Notes under the pieces: generated by a model
What the model was told of the DNA's origin: nothing
Databases searched by the model: none
The model's input: only the letters and a program-made list of their open reading frames with translations
DNA from: Flagellimonas lutimaris
GTDB taxonomy: Bacteria; Bacteroidota; Bacteroidia; Flavobacteriales; Flavobacteriaceae
Length of the DNA: 64,000 nucleotides
NCBI RefSeq assembly: GCF_003581615.1
Contig: NZ_QXFH01000070.1
Coordinates: forward strand, 868,001-932,000
Direction of reading: 5' to 3'
Program-made: the position numbers and the translations under genes
Shown: positions 1 to 8,505 of the stretch, piece by piece
Position numbering within the stretch: the stretch's first letter is position 1
How the letters are laid out: each line of letters opens with the position of its first letter

Positions 1-310
1 CATCGTTTGGTTCCAGATAAGAGTTCGAGTTGAGCAAGGCAAAACCACCTGTAAAGGAAGAGGCTTTGCTAATGCGATAGGAAGCCCCTGTCCTGAAAAA
101 GAAAAAACCATATCTGTCCAACATATGGTGATGTCGAATGATTCCTACCGTAGGTATGCTCCAATCTTCATGAAGTTTCGTAGTGCCGCACAGCGCCAAC
201 CAAGAACCGTATTCGTTTTCATCAGAATTTTGGGTATGAAGAGGTTGGACAAAAAGGACTGAAAATACTATGGAACAAAGCAATCCAGTAAAATACTTTG
301 CATACCCCAT
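1..310 (-). CDS. DUF2490-like outer-membrane protein, N-terminal part (cut by window edge)
   Basis: The minus strand is open from an ATG at 310 to the window edge, about 103 codons. The first 26 residues form a hydrophobic signal peptide ending near PLHTQ. The mature part begins with a GSW motif followed by alternating polar and aromatic residues (HHHMLDRYGFFFFRTG), which resembles the beta-barrel family DUF2490. An in-frame TAG lies one codon before the ATG on the upstream side, so the start cannot be earlier. The C-terminal part is outside the window. The family is of unknown function, and the assignment rests on pattern recognition only. Confidence 0.6.
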   Translation of the reverse strand, partial: MGYAKYFTGLLCSIVFSVLFVQPLHTQNSDENEYGSWLALCGTTKLHEDWSIPTVGIIRHHHMLDRYGFFFFRTGASYRISKASSFTGGFALLNSNSYLEPND

Positions 311-421
311 AATCTATGGTTTTGGATTGTTGGAGTACAAAGTTTTTCATTAAAATGAATGGTAGAGTATGATACTTGTCATAGGCTAACCTTTTTTTTG
401 AGAAAACAAGGTGTTTTGCAC

Positions 422-1384
422 CTATTTTTTCTTTTTATCTTCCCAGATTAGGGCCGCTGCACCACAAATAGCAGCCGTTTTGCCGTGCATACTTGAGTGT
501 ATAAGCTTTACTTTTCCTTTGTATACATCCAAAAGAAAACCATTAAAATACTTTTCTAAAGGCGTCATGATCCATTTGCCGCTATTGGTAAGTCCGCCCA
601 TTAAAATAAAAGCTTCGGGTTGCGTAAAAGCTGTAAAGTTGGCTAACGCCTGTGCCATTATACGGGCGGTATAATCAAAGGCCTTTAAGGCGATTTCGTC
701 ACCTTCTTCTGCGGCTTGGGTAATGTCCTCGCCATGGAGGTCGTTATAAGCGATGTCTCTGAACCTACTCTCCACCAAATATTTGCTCTGCATGTACATA
801 ACAGTCCGTTTTAACCCGGTGGCGGATACATAGGCCTCTAATCCTCCTTTTACCCCAAGTCCTGTTAACCTGCCGTCTCCAATGGTCATATCTACATGGC
901 CCAATTCCCCCGCAAAACCATCAAATCCATCTATGAGTTGCCCATTGGCCACAATTCCTGCCCCAAAACCGGTACCTAAGGTCACTACAATAAAATCGGT
1001 CATACCCTTTGCCCCTCCAAAGAGCATTTCGCCCAATGCAGCTGCACTGGCATCGTTCATAATGCGAATGGGCATGTCCATCCTTTGTTTTAAAAGCTTA
1101 ACCAAGGGTACACTTCCTTTCCAAGCTAAATTGCTTGCACTTTCAATAGTGCCATTTTTGCTAGAGGCATTGGGTGCCCCGATGCCACACCCAATAATGT
1201 TGGCGCCTTCTCCAAACTGTGCTATAAGCTCATCACAAGTAGATTTTACTTTATCCAGATAGGCATCCAGGTTTGGATATTCTTTGGTTCTAAAAAATGT
1301 TTTTTCATAGCATTCACCATGTTCATCAACCAACCCAATTTTGGTTTTGGTTCCTCCGATATCTATGCCAATTACTAAATCCAT
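422..1384 (-). CDS. ROK family sugar kinase, zinc-binding cysteines lost
   Basis: A 320-residue ROK-family kinase, likely phosphorylating glucose or another hexose in the cytoplasm. The N-terminal phosphate loop is GIDIGGTKT (residues 6-14), the catalytic Asp is D111 in the NDASAAALGE motif, and GTGFGAG (137-143) follows. The ELGH motif is present with H163. The usual ROK zinc motif (C-x-C-G-x2-G-C-x-E) is replaced here by T174-x-L176-G-x2-G-G181-x-E183, so all three cysteines are gone while the surrounding glycines and Glu remain. Substrate cannot be read from the sequence. It lies alone, convergent with nothing, and about 195 bp separate its start from the divergent stress-protein gene. Confidence 0.9.
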   Translation of the reverse strand: MDLVIGIDIGGTKTKIGLVDEHGECYEKTFFRTKEYPNLDAYLDKVKSTCDELIAQFGEGANIIGCGIGAPNASSKNGTIESASNLAWKGSVPLVKLLKQRMDMPIRIMNDASAAALGEMLFGGAKGMTDFIVVTLGTGFGAGIVANGQLIDGFDGFAGELGHVDMTIGDGRLTGLGVKGGLEAYVSATGLKRTVMYMQSKYLVESRFRDIAYNDLHGEDITQAAEEGDEIALKAFDYTARIMAQALANFTAFTQPEAFILMGGLTNSGKWIMTPLEKYFNGFLLDVYKGKVKLIHSSMHGKTAAICGAAALIWEDKKKK

Positions 1385-1538
1385 ATTTGATGTTGCATTA
1401 TTTTACTGATTTTAAATATAGCCATTATGATATCAAAAAAATAACTTGTTAGACTTTTATAAGGGCGGATTTTTTGCTAATATCATAGAAAAGTTGGGAA
1501 ATCTGACTTCTGTCATGTTTTACGTCAAGGGTCGATTC

Positions 1539-1546
1539 TACTTTTG
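1539..1546 (+). promoter_or_regulatory. Candidate -7 box for the universal stress protein operon
   Basis: TACTTTTG matches the Bacteroidota -7 consensus TAnnTTTG exactly and lies 33 bases before the ATG at 1580. A weak T-rich -33 element (TTTTA, 1518-1522) sits 16 bases upstream. It would drive the four-gene unit that ends at 7189. This is consensus matching only. Confidence 0.4.
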
Positions 1547-1579
1547 GATAGATAATTAAAACCGATAATTAAAATAGGT

Positions 1580-2371
1580 ATGAGCAGTTTAAATAAAATA
1601 TTAATTCCTTTTGATTTTTCAGAGGCATCCATCAATGCCTTGGAATATGTGGTCAATTTCGTGGGAACAGGACGTTCCATAGGTATTTTGGGCCTTTATG
1701 TGGGTACTATGCCCATAAGTGAAACGGATAATGAAAAGTTGGAAAAGGATTTTTCCAAAGTGATGAATTCTTTTGATGTGAAATTGAAAGTTGCTCCGGA
1801 ATTTACTACGGATACAGGTGAAGTGATTAGTACCATTCTGTCGGCCCAAGAAAAGAGCAATGCAGATTTGATCATGATGGGGACCATGGGCGATAAAATT
1901 ACGGATGAAGCGATTACCAACACTTCACAATTGGTTTTGAAAGCCAATTGCCCTGTAATATCAGTTCCTTATGGAACAAGTATTAAGGAACCCAAAAATA
2001 TTGCTTTGGTAATGGGTGGCGAAAAAATCGATGATAAAGAGGTTTTGGAAACTCTATTGGATATCGCACGTACTTTTGATGCGCGCGTCCATGCCCTGAC
2101 CATTTACAAAGATTCCATTTATGATGAGGAGGCCATTAAGGAGTCGAATGAAAATCTGTTGGAATACTATTTGGAACATTTTTATGAAGACCACTCTTTT
2201 AGTAAAAATGATGATGTGGAACAGGGAATATTGAATTATATTACTGAGAAAAACATTGACATGTTAACCATATTGCCACGAAACCATACGGAAAAGAGTG
2301 AGCCATCTGAAGGTCGATTGACCAAACTTTTGACCTTGCACTCGGAGATTCCAGTATTGGCCCTGGACTAA
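1580..2371 (+). CDS. Universal stress protein, two UspA domains in tandem
   Basis: A 263-residue cytoplasmic protein made of two UspA-like domains (about 1-140 and 145-263), each beginning with a hydrophobic strand (KILIPFDFSEAS; NIALVMGG). The first half keeps a near-canonical nucleotide loop (MMGTMGDK followed by NTS, where the usual Gly before Ser/Thr is Asn), while the second half lacks a recognisable loop. That asymmetry is common in tandem Usp proteins. It is the first gene of a compact unit, 16 bases before the permease gene. A role in stress or energy-state response is known for the family, but the specific partner is not known. Confidence 0.88.
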   Translation: MSSLNKILIPFDFSEASINALEYVVNFVGTGRSIGILGLYVGTMPISETDNEKLEKDFSKVMNSFDVKLKVAPEFTTDTGEVISTILSAQEKSNADLIMMGTMGDKITDEAITNTSQLVLKANCPVISVPYGTSIKEPKNIALVMGGEKIDDKEVLETLLDIARTFDARVHALTIYKDSIYDEEAIKESNENLLEYYLEHFYEDHSFSKNDDVEQGILNYITEKNIDMLTILPRNHTEKSEPSEGRLTKLLTLHSEIPVLALD

Positions 2372-2387
2372 ACTTTTACCTCTAAGC

Positions 2388-4223
2388 ATGCTGCCACTGC
2401 TGATTATTTTAGGTATTACCATTATTTTATTTGTTTGGGGGAAGTTTCCTCCCGATGTAGTAGCCCTTATAGCTATGCTCTCTCTTTTTCTAACTGGGAT
2501 ATTGAATCTCAGTGAGACTTTAGCTGGATTTAGCAATCCGACGGTTATCATGATAGCCGCTTTATTTATTATTGGTGAAGGGCTTTCCAGGACAGGATGG
2601 ACTGCCATGGCTGGACAATTTTTTGTAAAATGGGCACGAAGAAATGTGTCACGTTTATTGGTCATTGTAACATTAGGATCCAGTTTGCTTTCCGGTTTTG
2701 TGAGTAATACAGGTACCGTGGCCGCATTGCTTCCCGTTACGGTCACTGCTGCCTGGAATGCGGGCACACTGCCGTCTAAATTATTGATTCCCGTGGCTTT
2801 TGGCTCAAATACGGGAGGTTTGCTAACATTAACTGGTACGCCACCCAATATTATTGTGAGCAACGCTTTGGTCGAGAATGGGTTTGCAGGTTTTTCGTTC
2901 TTTGAATTTGGATTGATTGGAGTGCCACTTCTTATCATTTCCGTTCTTTATTTTAGGTATGTTGGCTACAAGTTATTGCCTACACATAGGACAAACAATA
3001 AGCCGATGGCCATTGATCAAGAAATGCATAAATGGATAGAGAATTACAGTATTGGTGATAATCTGTATCGATTGCGTATTAGGTCCATGTCGCAATTGAT
3101 CAATACCAAAATAGGAGACTGGAATTTTGAGGGGGAACATAGAGTTTCCGTTATGCGTTTAAAACGTAGACATCCTAACAAACTTCACAGAATTCCACAA
3201 TTTGTAGAAATGCCCGGGTTGGATACCGAAATGCGCTATCACGACATTATTACAGTGAAAGGCAAGCCAGAAGATGTGGATAAACTTGTACTAAAGTTTC
3301 ACTTGGGGGTTATACCGCTAAAACCTGAAAAGGACATGCTCAAAAAAGAGCTTATCAACCAAGAGGTGGGTATGGCAGAGATGCTCATTACCCCTAAATC
3401 CGTTTTTGTGGGCAAGACCATTAATTTGGGACATTATCTGAGACAGGCGGGAGTACAACTTTTAGCAGTATCAAGAGACAACGCCCCGCTGACAGGTAAG
3501 ATAAAGATTAAAGCAGGTGATGCCTTCGTGATTCGCGGACAATGGGAAAATATTATAGCACTGAAATCCATGTACGAAAACTTGGTTATTTCAGGTAGTC
3601 CAGAAGCATTGGCCAAAAATGTGGACCAATTGACCACTAGAAGTTATATTGCTTTGGGAACTTTGGTGTTGATGATTCTGCTTTTGGTATTCAATATTTT
3701 GCCAGGTGCAATTGCAGCACTTGTTTGTGCCGGAATTATGATGTTGACGGGCTGTGTGCCCATTTCCAAAGCCTACAAAGGAATCAGTTGGACAAGCGTT
3801 GTTATGATTGCAGCCATGATTCCAATGGGACTGGCATTGCAAAAAACGGGTGTGGCACAATTGGCGGCCAATAGTTTGGTGAATACATTGGGAAGTATAC
3901 ATCCGGTAGCATTGTTGGCAGGTATATTTTTATTGACAGCAGCCTTTAGTCAAACCATTAACAACTCGGCAACAGCAGTATTAATGGCTCCAATTGCGGT
4001 AATGGCATCGATGACCTTAGGGGTCTCGCCAAAACCATTTATGATTGCAGTGGCCGTAAGCGCCTCTACGGCATTTTTAACTCCTGTAGGAACCACAACC
4101 AATGCCATGGTAATGGCAGCAGGAGGGTATAAATTTATTGATTATGTAAAAGTAGGTGGGCCTTTGCTCCTGCTTTTCTTTATAGCAACATTAGTATTGG
4201 TTCCATGGATATGGAGCTTCTAA
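2388..4223 (+). CDS. SLC13/DASS family anion permease with two TrkA-C domains
   Basis: A 611-residue inner-membrane transporter. Hydrophobic helices fill residues 1-190 and 415-611. Between them lies a cytoplasmic insert with two RCK_C/TrkA-C-like domains (about 210-300 and 320-395), an arrangement known from sodium:sulfate and dicarboxylate symporters of the SLC13 (divalent anion:sodium) family. The repeated motifs SNTGTVAALLPV and NNSATAVLMAP and the TGTPPN and TPVGTTTNAM turns are typical of the two half-transporters of this family. Substrate could be sulfate, a dicarboxylate or another anion. The position directly before PEP carboxykinase would fit C4-dicarboxylate uptake feeding gluconeogenesis, which is inference from context. 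Confidence 0.85.
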   Translation: MLPLLIILGITIILFVWGKFPPDVVALIAMLSLFLTGILNLSETLAGFSNPTVIMIAALFIIGEGLSRTGWTAMAGQFFVKWARRNVSRLLVIVTLGSSLLSGFVSNTGTVAALLPVTVTAAWNAGTLPSKLLIPVAFGSNTGGLLTLTGTPPNIIVSNALVENGFAGFSFFEFGLIGVPLLIISVLYFRYVGYKLLPTHRTNNKPMAIDQEMHKWIENYSIGDNLYRLRIRSMSQLINTKIGDWNFEGEHRVSVMRLKRRHPNKLHRIPQFVEMPGLDTEMRYHDIITVKGKPEDVDKLVLKFHLGVIPLKPEKDMLKKELINQEVGMAEMLITPKSVFVGKTINLGHYLRQAGVQLLAVSRDNAPLTGKIKIKAGDAFVIRGQWENIIALKSMYENLVISGSPEALAKNVDQLTTRSYIALGTLVLMILLLVFNILPGAIAALVCAGIMMLTGCVPISKAYKGISWTSVVMIAAMIPMGLALQKTGVAQLAANSLVNTLGSIHPVALLAGIFLLTAAFSQTINNSATAVLMAPIAVMASMTLGVSPKPFMIAVAVSASTAFLTPVGTTTNAMVMAAGGYKFIDYVKVGGPLLLLFFIATLVLVPWIWSF

Positions 4224-4241
4224 CCATCAAAAATCACTGAT

Positions 4242-5858
4242 ATGACCACAATCAAAGACTTAAGCAAGTATGGATTGAAAAATGTCCAAGCACAATGGAA
4301 TCTCGATGCCGAGACTTTACAAAAACTAACACTGGAAAAAGACATGGGGGTCGAAACCGAAAACGGGACCCTTTGTGTAAATACAGGAAAGTTCACAGGA
4401 AGATCTCCAAAGGACCGATTTTTAGTAAAGGATGACTATACCAAAGATAAAATTTGGTGGGGTAGGATCAACAAACCTGTTTCGCCGGAGAATTTCGATA
4501 AACTTTATGATGAAGTGACGAATTACCTAGACGGTAAGGAAGTTTTCGTAAGGGATGCCTACGTATGTGCCGACCCAAAATATAGAATGAACGTGAGGAC
4601 TATTACAGAATATCCATGGTCCAATTACTTCATTAAAAACATGTTTTTAAGGTTGGACGAGAGTGAATTGGAAAATTTTGAAGAAGAGTGGCTGGTATTG
4701 TGTGCTCCAGGTTATGAAGCCCAAAATCCATCTGAATATGGCATATTGAGCGGAAATTTTTCTATTCTCAATTTCACCAAAAAAATTGCGTTGGTAGCTG
4801 GTTCTGCCTATACCGGAGAAATGAAAAAAGGTATTTTCTCTGCTCTTAACCTTATCCTTCCAACCGAAAAAGAAGTTCTTCCAATGCACTGCTCCGCGAA
4901 TGTTGGAGAGGATGGAGATACTGCTATTTTCTTTGGACTATCAGGAACGGGAAAAACCACCTTGTCGGCAGATCCAGACAGAAAGTTGATTGGTGACGAT
5001 GAACATGGGTGGACCAAGGAAGACACTATTTTTAATTTTGAAGGAGGATGTTACGCCAAGGTAATTGATCTTACCGAAGAAAAAGAACCCGATATTTACC
5101 GGGCTATCCGACCCGGGGCATTGTTGGAAAATGTAGTGTTTAAGGAAGGAACAAAGGAAGTGGATTATTTTGATAGTTCCATTACCCAAAACACAAGGGT
5201 GAGTTATCCTATTTTTCATATCGACAATATTCAAGAACCTTCTTATGCATCAAACCCTAAAAATATCTTTTTCTTAACTTGTGATGCATTTGGGGTGTTG
5301 CCTCCGGTATCCAAATTGACGCCCGGCCAAGCAGCTTACCATTTTATCTCTGGTTATACGGCCAAGGTTGCTGGAACAGAAGCTGGTATAACTGAGCCCG
5401 TTCCATCGTTCTCTGCGTGTTTTGGAGAACCATTTATGCCTTTGCACCCAACCGTTTATGCTGAAATGTTGAGCGAAAAAATGAAAGCTTCAGGTGTTAA
5501 TGTTTGGTTGATCAATACTGGATGGAGTGGAGGACCTTATGGAGTAGGGTCCAGAATCAAGCTTAAATATACAAGAGCGATGATATCTGCCATTCTTGAG
5601 GGCAAACTGGACGATGTAGATTTTGATACGCATCCAATATTTGGCCTATTTATGCCAAAATATTGTCCAGGCGTTCCAACGGAAATTTTGGATCCGATGA
5701 ATACTTGGTTACAAAAAGGAGCTTATGTGAGCAAAGCGATACAATTGGCACACTCGTTCCACATCAACTTTGACAAGTTTGCAAGTCAAGCTTCAGAAGA
5801 AATTATGAATGGAGGTCCACTGATCGATTCGCATCACAGTTTGACTGAACATCTTTAA
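4242..5858 (+). CDS. pckA: Phosphoenolpyruvate carboxykinase (ATP)
   Basis: A 538-residue enzyme, the normal length for ATP-dependent PEPCK, converting oxaloacetate and ATP to phosphoenolpyruvate, CO2 and ADP in the cytoplasm as the first committed step of gluconeogenesis. Visible motifs are GKFTGRSPKDRF near residue 45, the P-loop GLSGTGKTT near 232, the metal-binding IGDDEHGW that follows, and NTGWSGGPYG in the C-terminal half. It starts 18 bases after the permease gene and ends 11 bases before the phosphofructokinase, so the four genes are probably cotranscribed. Confidence 0.97.
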   Translation: MTTIKDLSKYGLKNVQAQWNLDAETLQKLTLEKDMGVETENGTLCVNTGKFTGRSPKDRFLVKDDYTKDKIWWGRINKPVSPENFDKLYDEVTNYLDGKEVFVRDAYVCADPKYRMNVRTITEYPWSNYFIKNMFLRLDESELENFEEEWLVLCAPGYEAQNPSEYGILSGNFSILNFTKKIALVAGSAYTGEMKKGIFSALNLILPTEKEVLPMHCSANVGEDGDTAIFFGLSGTGKTTLSADPDRKLIGDDEHGWTKEDTIFNFEGGCYAKVIDLTEEKEPDIYRAIRPGALLENVVFKEGTKEVDYFDSSITQNTRVSYPIFHIDNIQEPSYASNPKNIFFLTCDAFGVLPPVSKLTPGQAAYHFISGYTAKVAGTEAGITEPVPSFSACFGEPFMPLHPTVYAEMLSEKMKASGVNVWLINTGWSGGPYGVGSRIKLKYTRAMISAILEGKLDDVDFDTHPIFGLFMPKYCPGVPTEILDPMNTWLQKGAYVSKAIQLAHSFHINFDKFASQASEEIMNGGPLIDSHHSLTEHL

Positions 5859-5869
5859 GAATAAATATA

Positions 5870-7189
5870 GTGAACGACAGAAATAGATTTTATATAGAAA
5901 GCTTAGGGGCGCCTAAATTTAAGTCGCCCCTAGAGCTAAGTACACTAAAAGGGGATCACATATTCGATTTTATCAGGGAATCTGATAAGTTGGTTTTTGA
6001 TCTCTCCATGGAGCATTACCAACATTGTTTAGAAAAAGGCGAGGAGCCACTTTGTTTGGAGAAAGCGGGCCCAAGGCAAGACCTATTTTTTGATTCCGAA
6101 AATACAACCGCAGCAATTGTTACTTGTGGAGGGTTATGCCCTGGAATCAACAATGTGATTCGAGGTTTGGTTATGGCTTTGCACTATTTCTATGGGGTCA
6201 AGAAAATTATTGGGGTTCCCTATGGTTATGAAGGCCTTAATCCTGAGAAGGGCCATGAACTTGTAAAATTGACACCGGAAAAAGTAAAGGATATCCATCA
6301 ATTCGGAGGTACTTATTTAGGCTCCTCCCGAGGTGCGCAGGATGTTTCTGTAATGGTCGATACACTGCAAGATAATAAGGTGGATATGCTATTTGCCATT
6401 GGAGGTGATGGAACTTTGAAAGGCGTAAACGCTTTGGGAGAGGAGATTTCCAAGAGGAATGCCAAAATCAGTGTAGTGGGAATCCCAAAAACAATTGATA
6501 ACGATATTGATTTGATAGATGAATCTTTTGGTTTTGAAACCGCTTTTGATGTTGCCAGCCCCATTATACGCGATGCACACAACGAGGCAACTGGAGCCTA
6601 CAATGGAATTTCCATTATCAAATTAATGGGAAGGGATAGTGGTTTTATTGCCGCTTCGGCCGCTTTGGCCATGCCCGTTGTAAATTTTGTCCTGATTCCG
6701 GAAATGGATTTTTCTCTTGATGGTGAAGAAGGTTTTTTAAAGGTGTTGGAAAAACGTCTGCAAAAGAAAAAACACGCAGTTATTGTTGTCGCAGAAGGCG
6801 CTGGACAACAGCTCTTTAAAGACAGAAAAATTGTTAAAGATGCATCTGGAAATATTCAGCATGAGGATATCGGGGTTTTTCTAAAGGAGAAAATCGCCGA
6901 ATATTTTAAGGGTAAAAGCCCGGTGACCATAAAATATATCGATCCAAGTTATATTGTGAGATGTGCCCCGGCAAACTCCAGTGATAGTGTATTTTGTAGT
7001 AGGTTGGCCTATCAAGCAGTACATGGTGCCATGGCAGGGAAAACTAAATTTGTTGCCAGTAGGGTGAACAATCGTTATGTGTATGTGCCTATTTCCGAAG
7101 TCACTAAAAAGAGGAAAAAAATAGAACTGGAAGGAGAGTTTTGGTTCTCAGTTTTACAAAGTACGGGGCAACCCTTCTCTTTGGGATAA
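5870..7189 (+). CDS. ATP-dependent 6-phosphofructokinase, long (group III / clade X) type
   Basis: A 439-residue phosphofructokinase of the long bacterial/plant/trypanosome type, phosphorylating fructose 6-phosphate to the 1,6-bisphosphate. Motifs are VTCGGLCPGINN, IGGDGTLKG, GIPKTIDNDID and MGRDSGFIA. The combination of Gly in GGDG and Lys in PKTIDND is the signature linked to ATP-dependent members of this clade; PPi-dependent enzymes have Asp at the first position. The start codon is GTG at 5870; the next in-frame ATG lies about 45 codons later, inside conserved sequence, so GTG is preferred. It stands 11 bases after pckA, pairing a glycolytic with a gluconeogenic step. Confidence 0.93.
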   Translation: MNDRNRFYIESLGAPKFKSPLELSTLKGDHIFDFIRESDKLVFDLSMEHYQHCLEKGEEPLCLEKAGPRQDLFFDSENTTAAIVTCGGLCPGINNVIRGLVMALHYFYGVKKIIGVPYGYEGLNPEKGHELVKLTPEKVKDIHQFGGTYLGSSRGAQDVSVMVDTLQDNKVDMLFAIGGDGTLKGVNALGEEISKRNAKISVVGIPKTIDNDIDLIDESFGFETAFDVASPIIRDAHNEATGAYNGISIIKLMGRDSGFIAASAALAMPVVNFVLIPEMDFSLDGEEGFLKVLEKRLQKKKHAVIVVAEGAGQQLFKDRKIVKDASGNIQHEDIGVFLKEKIAEYFKGKSPVTIKYIDPSYIVRCAPANSSDSVFCSRLAYQAVHGAMAGKTKFVASRVNNRYVYVPISEVTKKRKKIELEGEFWFSVLQSTGQPFSLG

Positions 7190-7206
7190 ATAGGTGAAAT
7201 TTAAAC

Positions 7207-7218
7207 TGACAATTGTCA
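7207..7218. promoter_or_regulatory. Perfect 12-bp palindrome before the hibernation factor gene
   Basis: TGACAATTGTCA is a perfect 12-bp palindrome. A -7-like box TATCTTTA (7227-7234, one mismatch to TAnnTTTG) begins nine bases later and the ATG of the HPF gene is at 7271. It could be an operator or chance; no second copy was noticed. Confidence 0.35.
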
Positions 7219-7270
7219 TTAAATTTTATCTTTAGTAGTTATAGATTTGACTATAATCAAAACAATAATC

Positions 7271-7570
7271 ATGGAAGTACATGTTCAATATCAAAAAATG
7301 ATGACTAGTGAATCATTAACCGAATTGTTAATGAAAAAGCTCGAAGGTTTAGAAAATAAGTACAACTGGTTGATCAAGGCCAATGTACTTTTTAAAACAG
7401 AGAATGATAAATCCGGAGATGGCAAGATTTGTGAAATCGAACTTAGTGCTCCAGGTCCAAGAATCTTTGCCAAGTCCGATACGGATGATTTTGAAAAGTC
7501 CATGTCCAAGACCATAGAGGATTTGAGAAGGCAGCTTGAGAAAAGACAAGCTACATTTTCCACACATTAA
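7271..7570 (+). CDS. hpf: Short ribosome hibernation promoting factor (HPF/RaiA family)
   Basis: A 99-residue protein of the sigma-54 modulation/ribosomal S30 family, short type without the C-terminal dimerisation domain of long HPF. It contains the beta-alpha-beta-beta-beta-alpha pattern, with MEVHVQYQKM as the first strand and a final charged helix (KSMSKTIEDLRRQLEKRQ). Family members bind the 30S decoding centre and inactivate ribosomes in stationary phase. I start it at the ATG at 7271 rather than an upstream in-frame codon at 7247, because family members begin right at this strand. A palindrome and a -7-like box precede it. Confidence 0.8.
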   Translation: MEVHVQYQKMMTSESLTELLMKKLEGLENKYNWLIKANVLFKTENDKSGDGKICEIELSAPGPRIFAKSDTDDFEKSMSKTIEDLRRQLEKRQATFSTH

Positions 7571-7618
7571 AAGATAAACAAGATCTATACTGTGCATCAA
7601 TCAAAAAAAAACATAGTG

Positions 7619-8245
7619 ATGAAATCAAAATTAATAGCCATAAGCATGATACTCCTTATGGGGTGTTCCTCGACCAGATTGGTAAGTACCTGGAAGAACC
7701 CAGATATAGTGCTCTTTGATGCTTACCAAGTGCTCGTTGTGGGTATGGTACAAGACGACAATGCCCGAATGGAGTATGAGACCAAGTTTGTGGAAGCCTT
7801 GAAAGAACAAGGTGTGGATGCGGTGCGCAGTATGGATCTTTTTGATGTGGAATTCACTACCTCAGAACGATCTGAAGAGGAATTGGAAGAAGTAGAGCAA
7901 CAACTATTGGATAAGGGGTTTGATGCTATTTTGTTCACCAAGGTTGTGGGTACTGAAAATCGAAGGACATTTAAGGAGCATATAAATGATGTGGACAAAA
8001 TGTTCATGAGGTTTACCAACGATTATTTGGAGCACCAAGAGATTTACTACGACCCCGAATACTACGACACATTTAACATATACCACTCAGAGACTTCGCT
8101 CTATTGTATATGTGTTGGAAAGGAAATAGAGTTGATTTGGAGAGGAGAGGTCGATGTTACAGAGCCTGCCAATGTAAACAAGGCCATAAACTCCTATATC
8201 AAGCTGGTTACAAAATCAATGGGAGAAGAAGATGTGATTTTCTAG
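7619..8245 (+). CDS. Predicted lipoprotein of unknown function
   Basis: A 208-residue protein beginning with a lipoprotein signal: two lysines, a hydrophobic stretch and the lipobox LLMGC, so it is likely anchored in the outer or inner membrane facing the periplasm. The ATG at 7619 puts the signal peptide at the very N-terminus; an upstream GTG at 7592 would add nine polar residues and is less likely. The mature part (TRLVSTWKNPD, then an alternating alpha/beta pattern) resembles small lipoproteins often seen in Bacteroidota, but I do not recognise a named function. Its last four bases overlap the end of a small gene on the other strand. Confidence 0.75.
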   Translation: MKSKLIAISMILLMGCSSTRLVSTWKNPDIVLFDAYQVLVVGMVQDDNARMEYETKFVEALKEQGVDAVRSMDLFDVEFTTSERSEEELEEVEQQLLDKGFDAILFTKVVGTENRRTFKEHINDVDKMFMRFTNDYLEHQEIYYDPEYYDTFNIYHSETSLYCICVGKEIELIWRGEVDVTEPANVNKAINSYIKLVTKSMGEEDVIF

Positions 8246-8391
8246 GAAGAGAGACCAATGGCTTCCAATACACCTAAAAGGTCTAAAGCAATTAAAACGG
8301 GAATTGCTATTAATATCACGATCAATATAAAAACCATGACCCGTAAAAAACCGACCATGAGTTTGTTCCCAATGCTAATTTCATCCGCCAT
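8242..8391 (-). CDS. Small membrane protein, 49 residues
   Basis: An ATG at 8391 opens a 49-codon frame on the minus strand, ending with TAG at 8242-8244, which overlaps the end of the convergent lipoprotein gene by four bases. The product starts MADEISIGNKLMVGFLRV and then has one long hydrophobic helix of about 25 residues with a short polar tail (EAIGLSS). The helix is uninterrupted and the frame is clean, which supports a real single-pass membrane protein, but no family was recognised and the short length makes this uncertain. The sugar porter gene ends 114 bases further along on the same strand side. Confidence 0.5.
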   Translation of the reverse strand: MADEISIGNKLMVGFLRVMVFILIVILIAIPVLIALDLLGVLEAIGLSS

Positions 8392-8505
8392 AATAGTGTA
8401 ATTTCTATCAATTTACGGAATTATTTGCGCATTCACTATAAAACTAGATACACTATTCGACTAAAGGATGTGTTTTTGGCATGTACTGTAAACCAATTAA
8501 TTTGA

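Noticed and set aside
2264..2938. 224-residue minus-strand frame inside the SLC13 permease gene
   Set aside because: It lies opposite a well-supported gene, has a low-complexity Ser/Asn/Pro composition typical of antisense frames, and matches no known motif.
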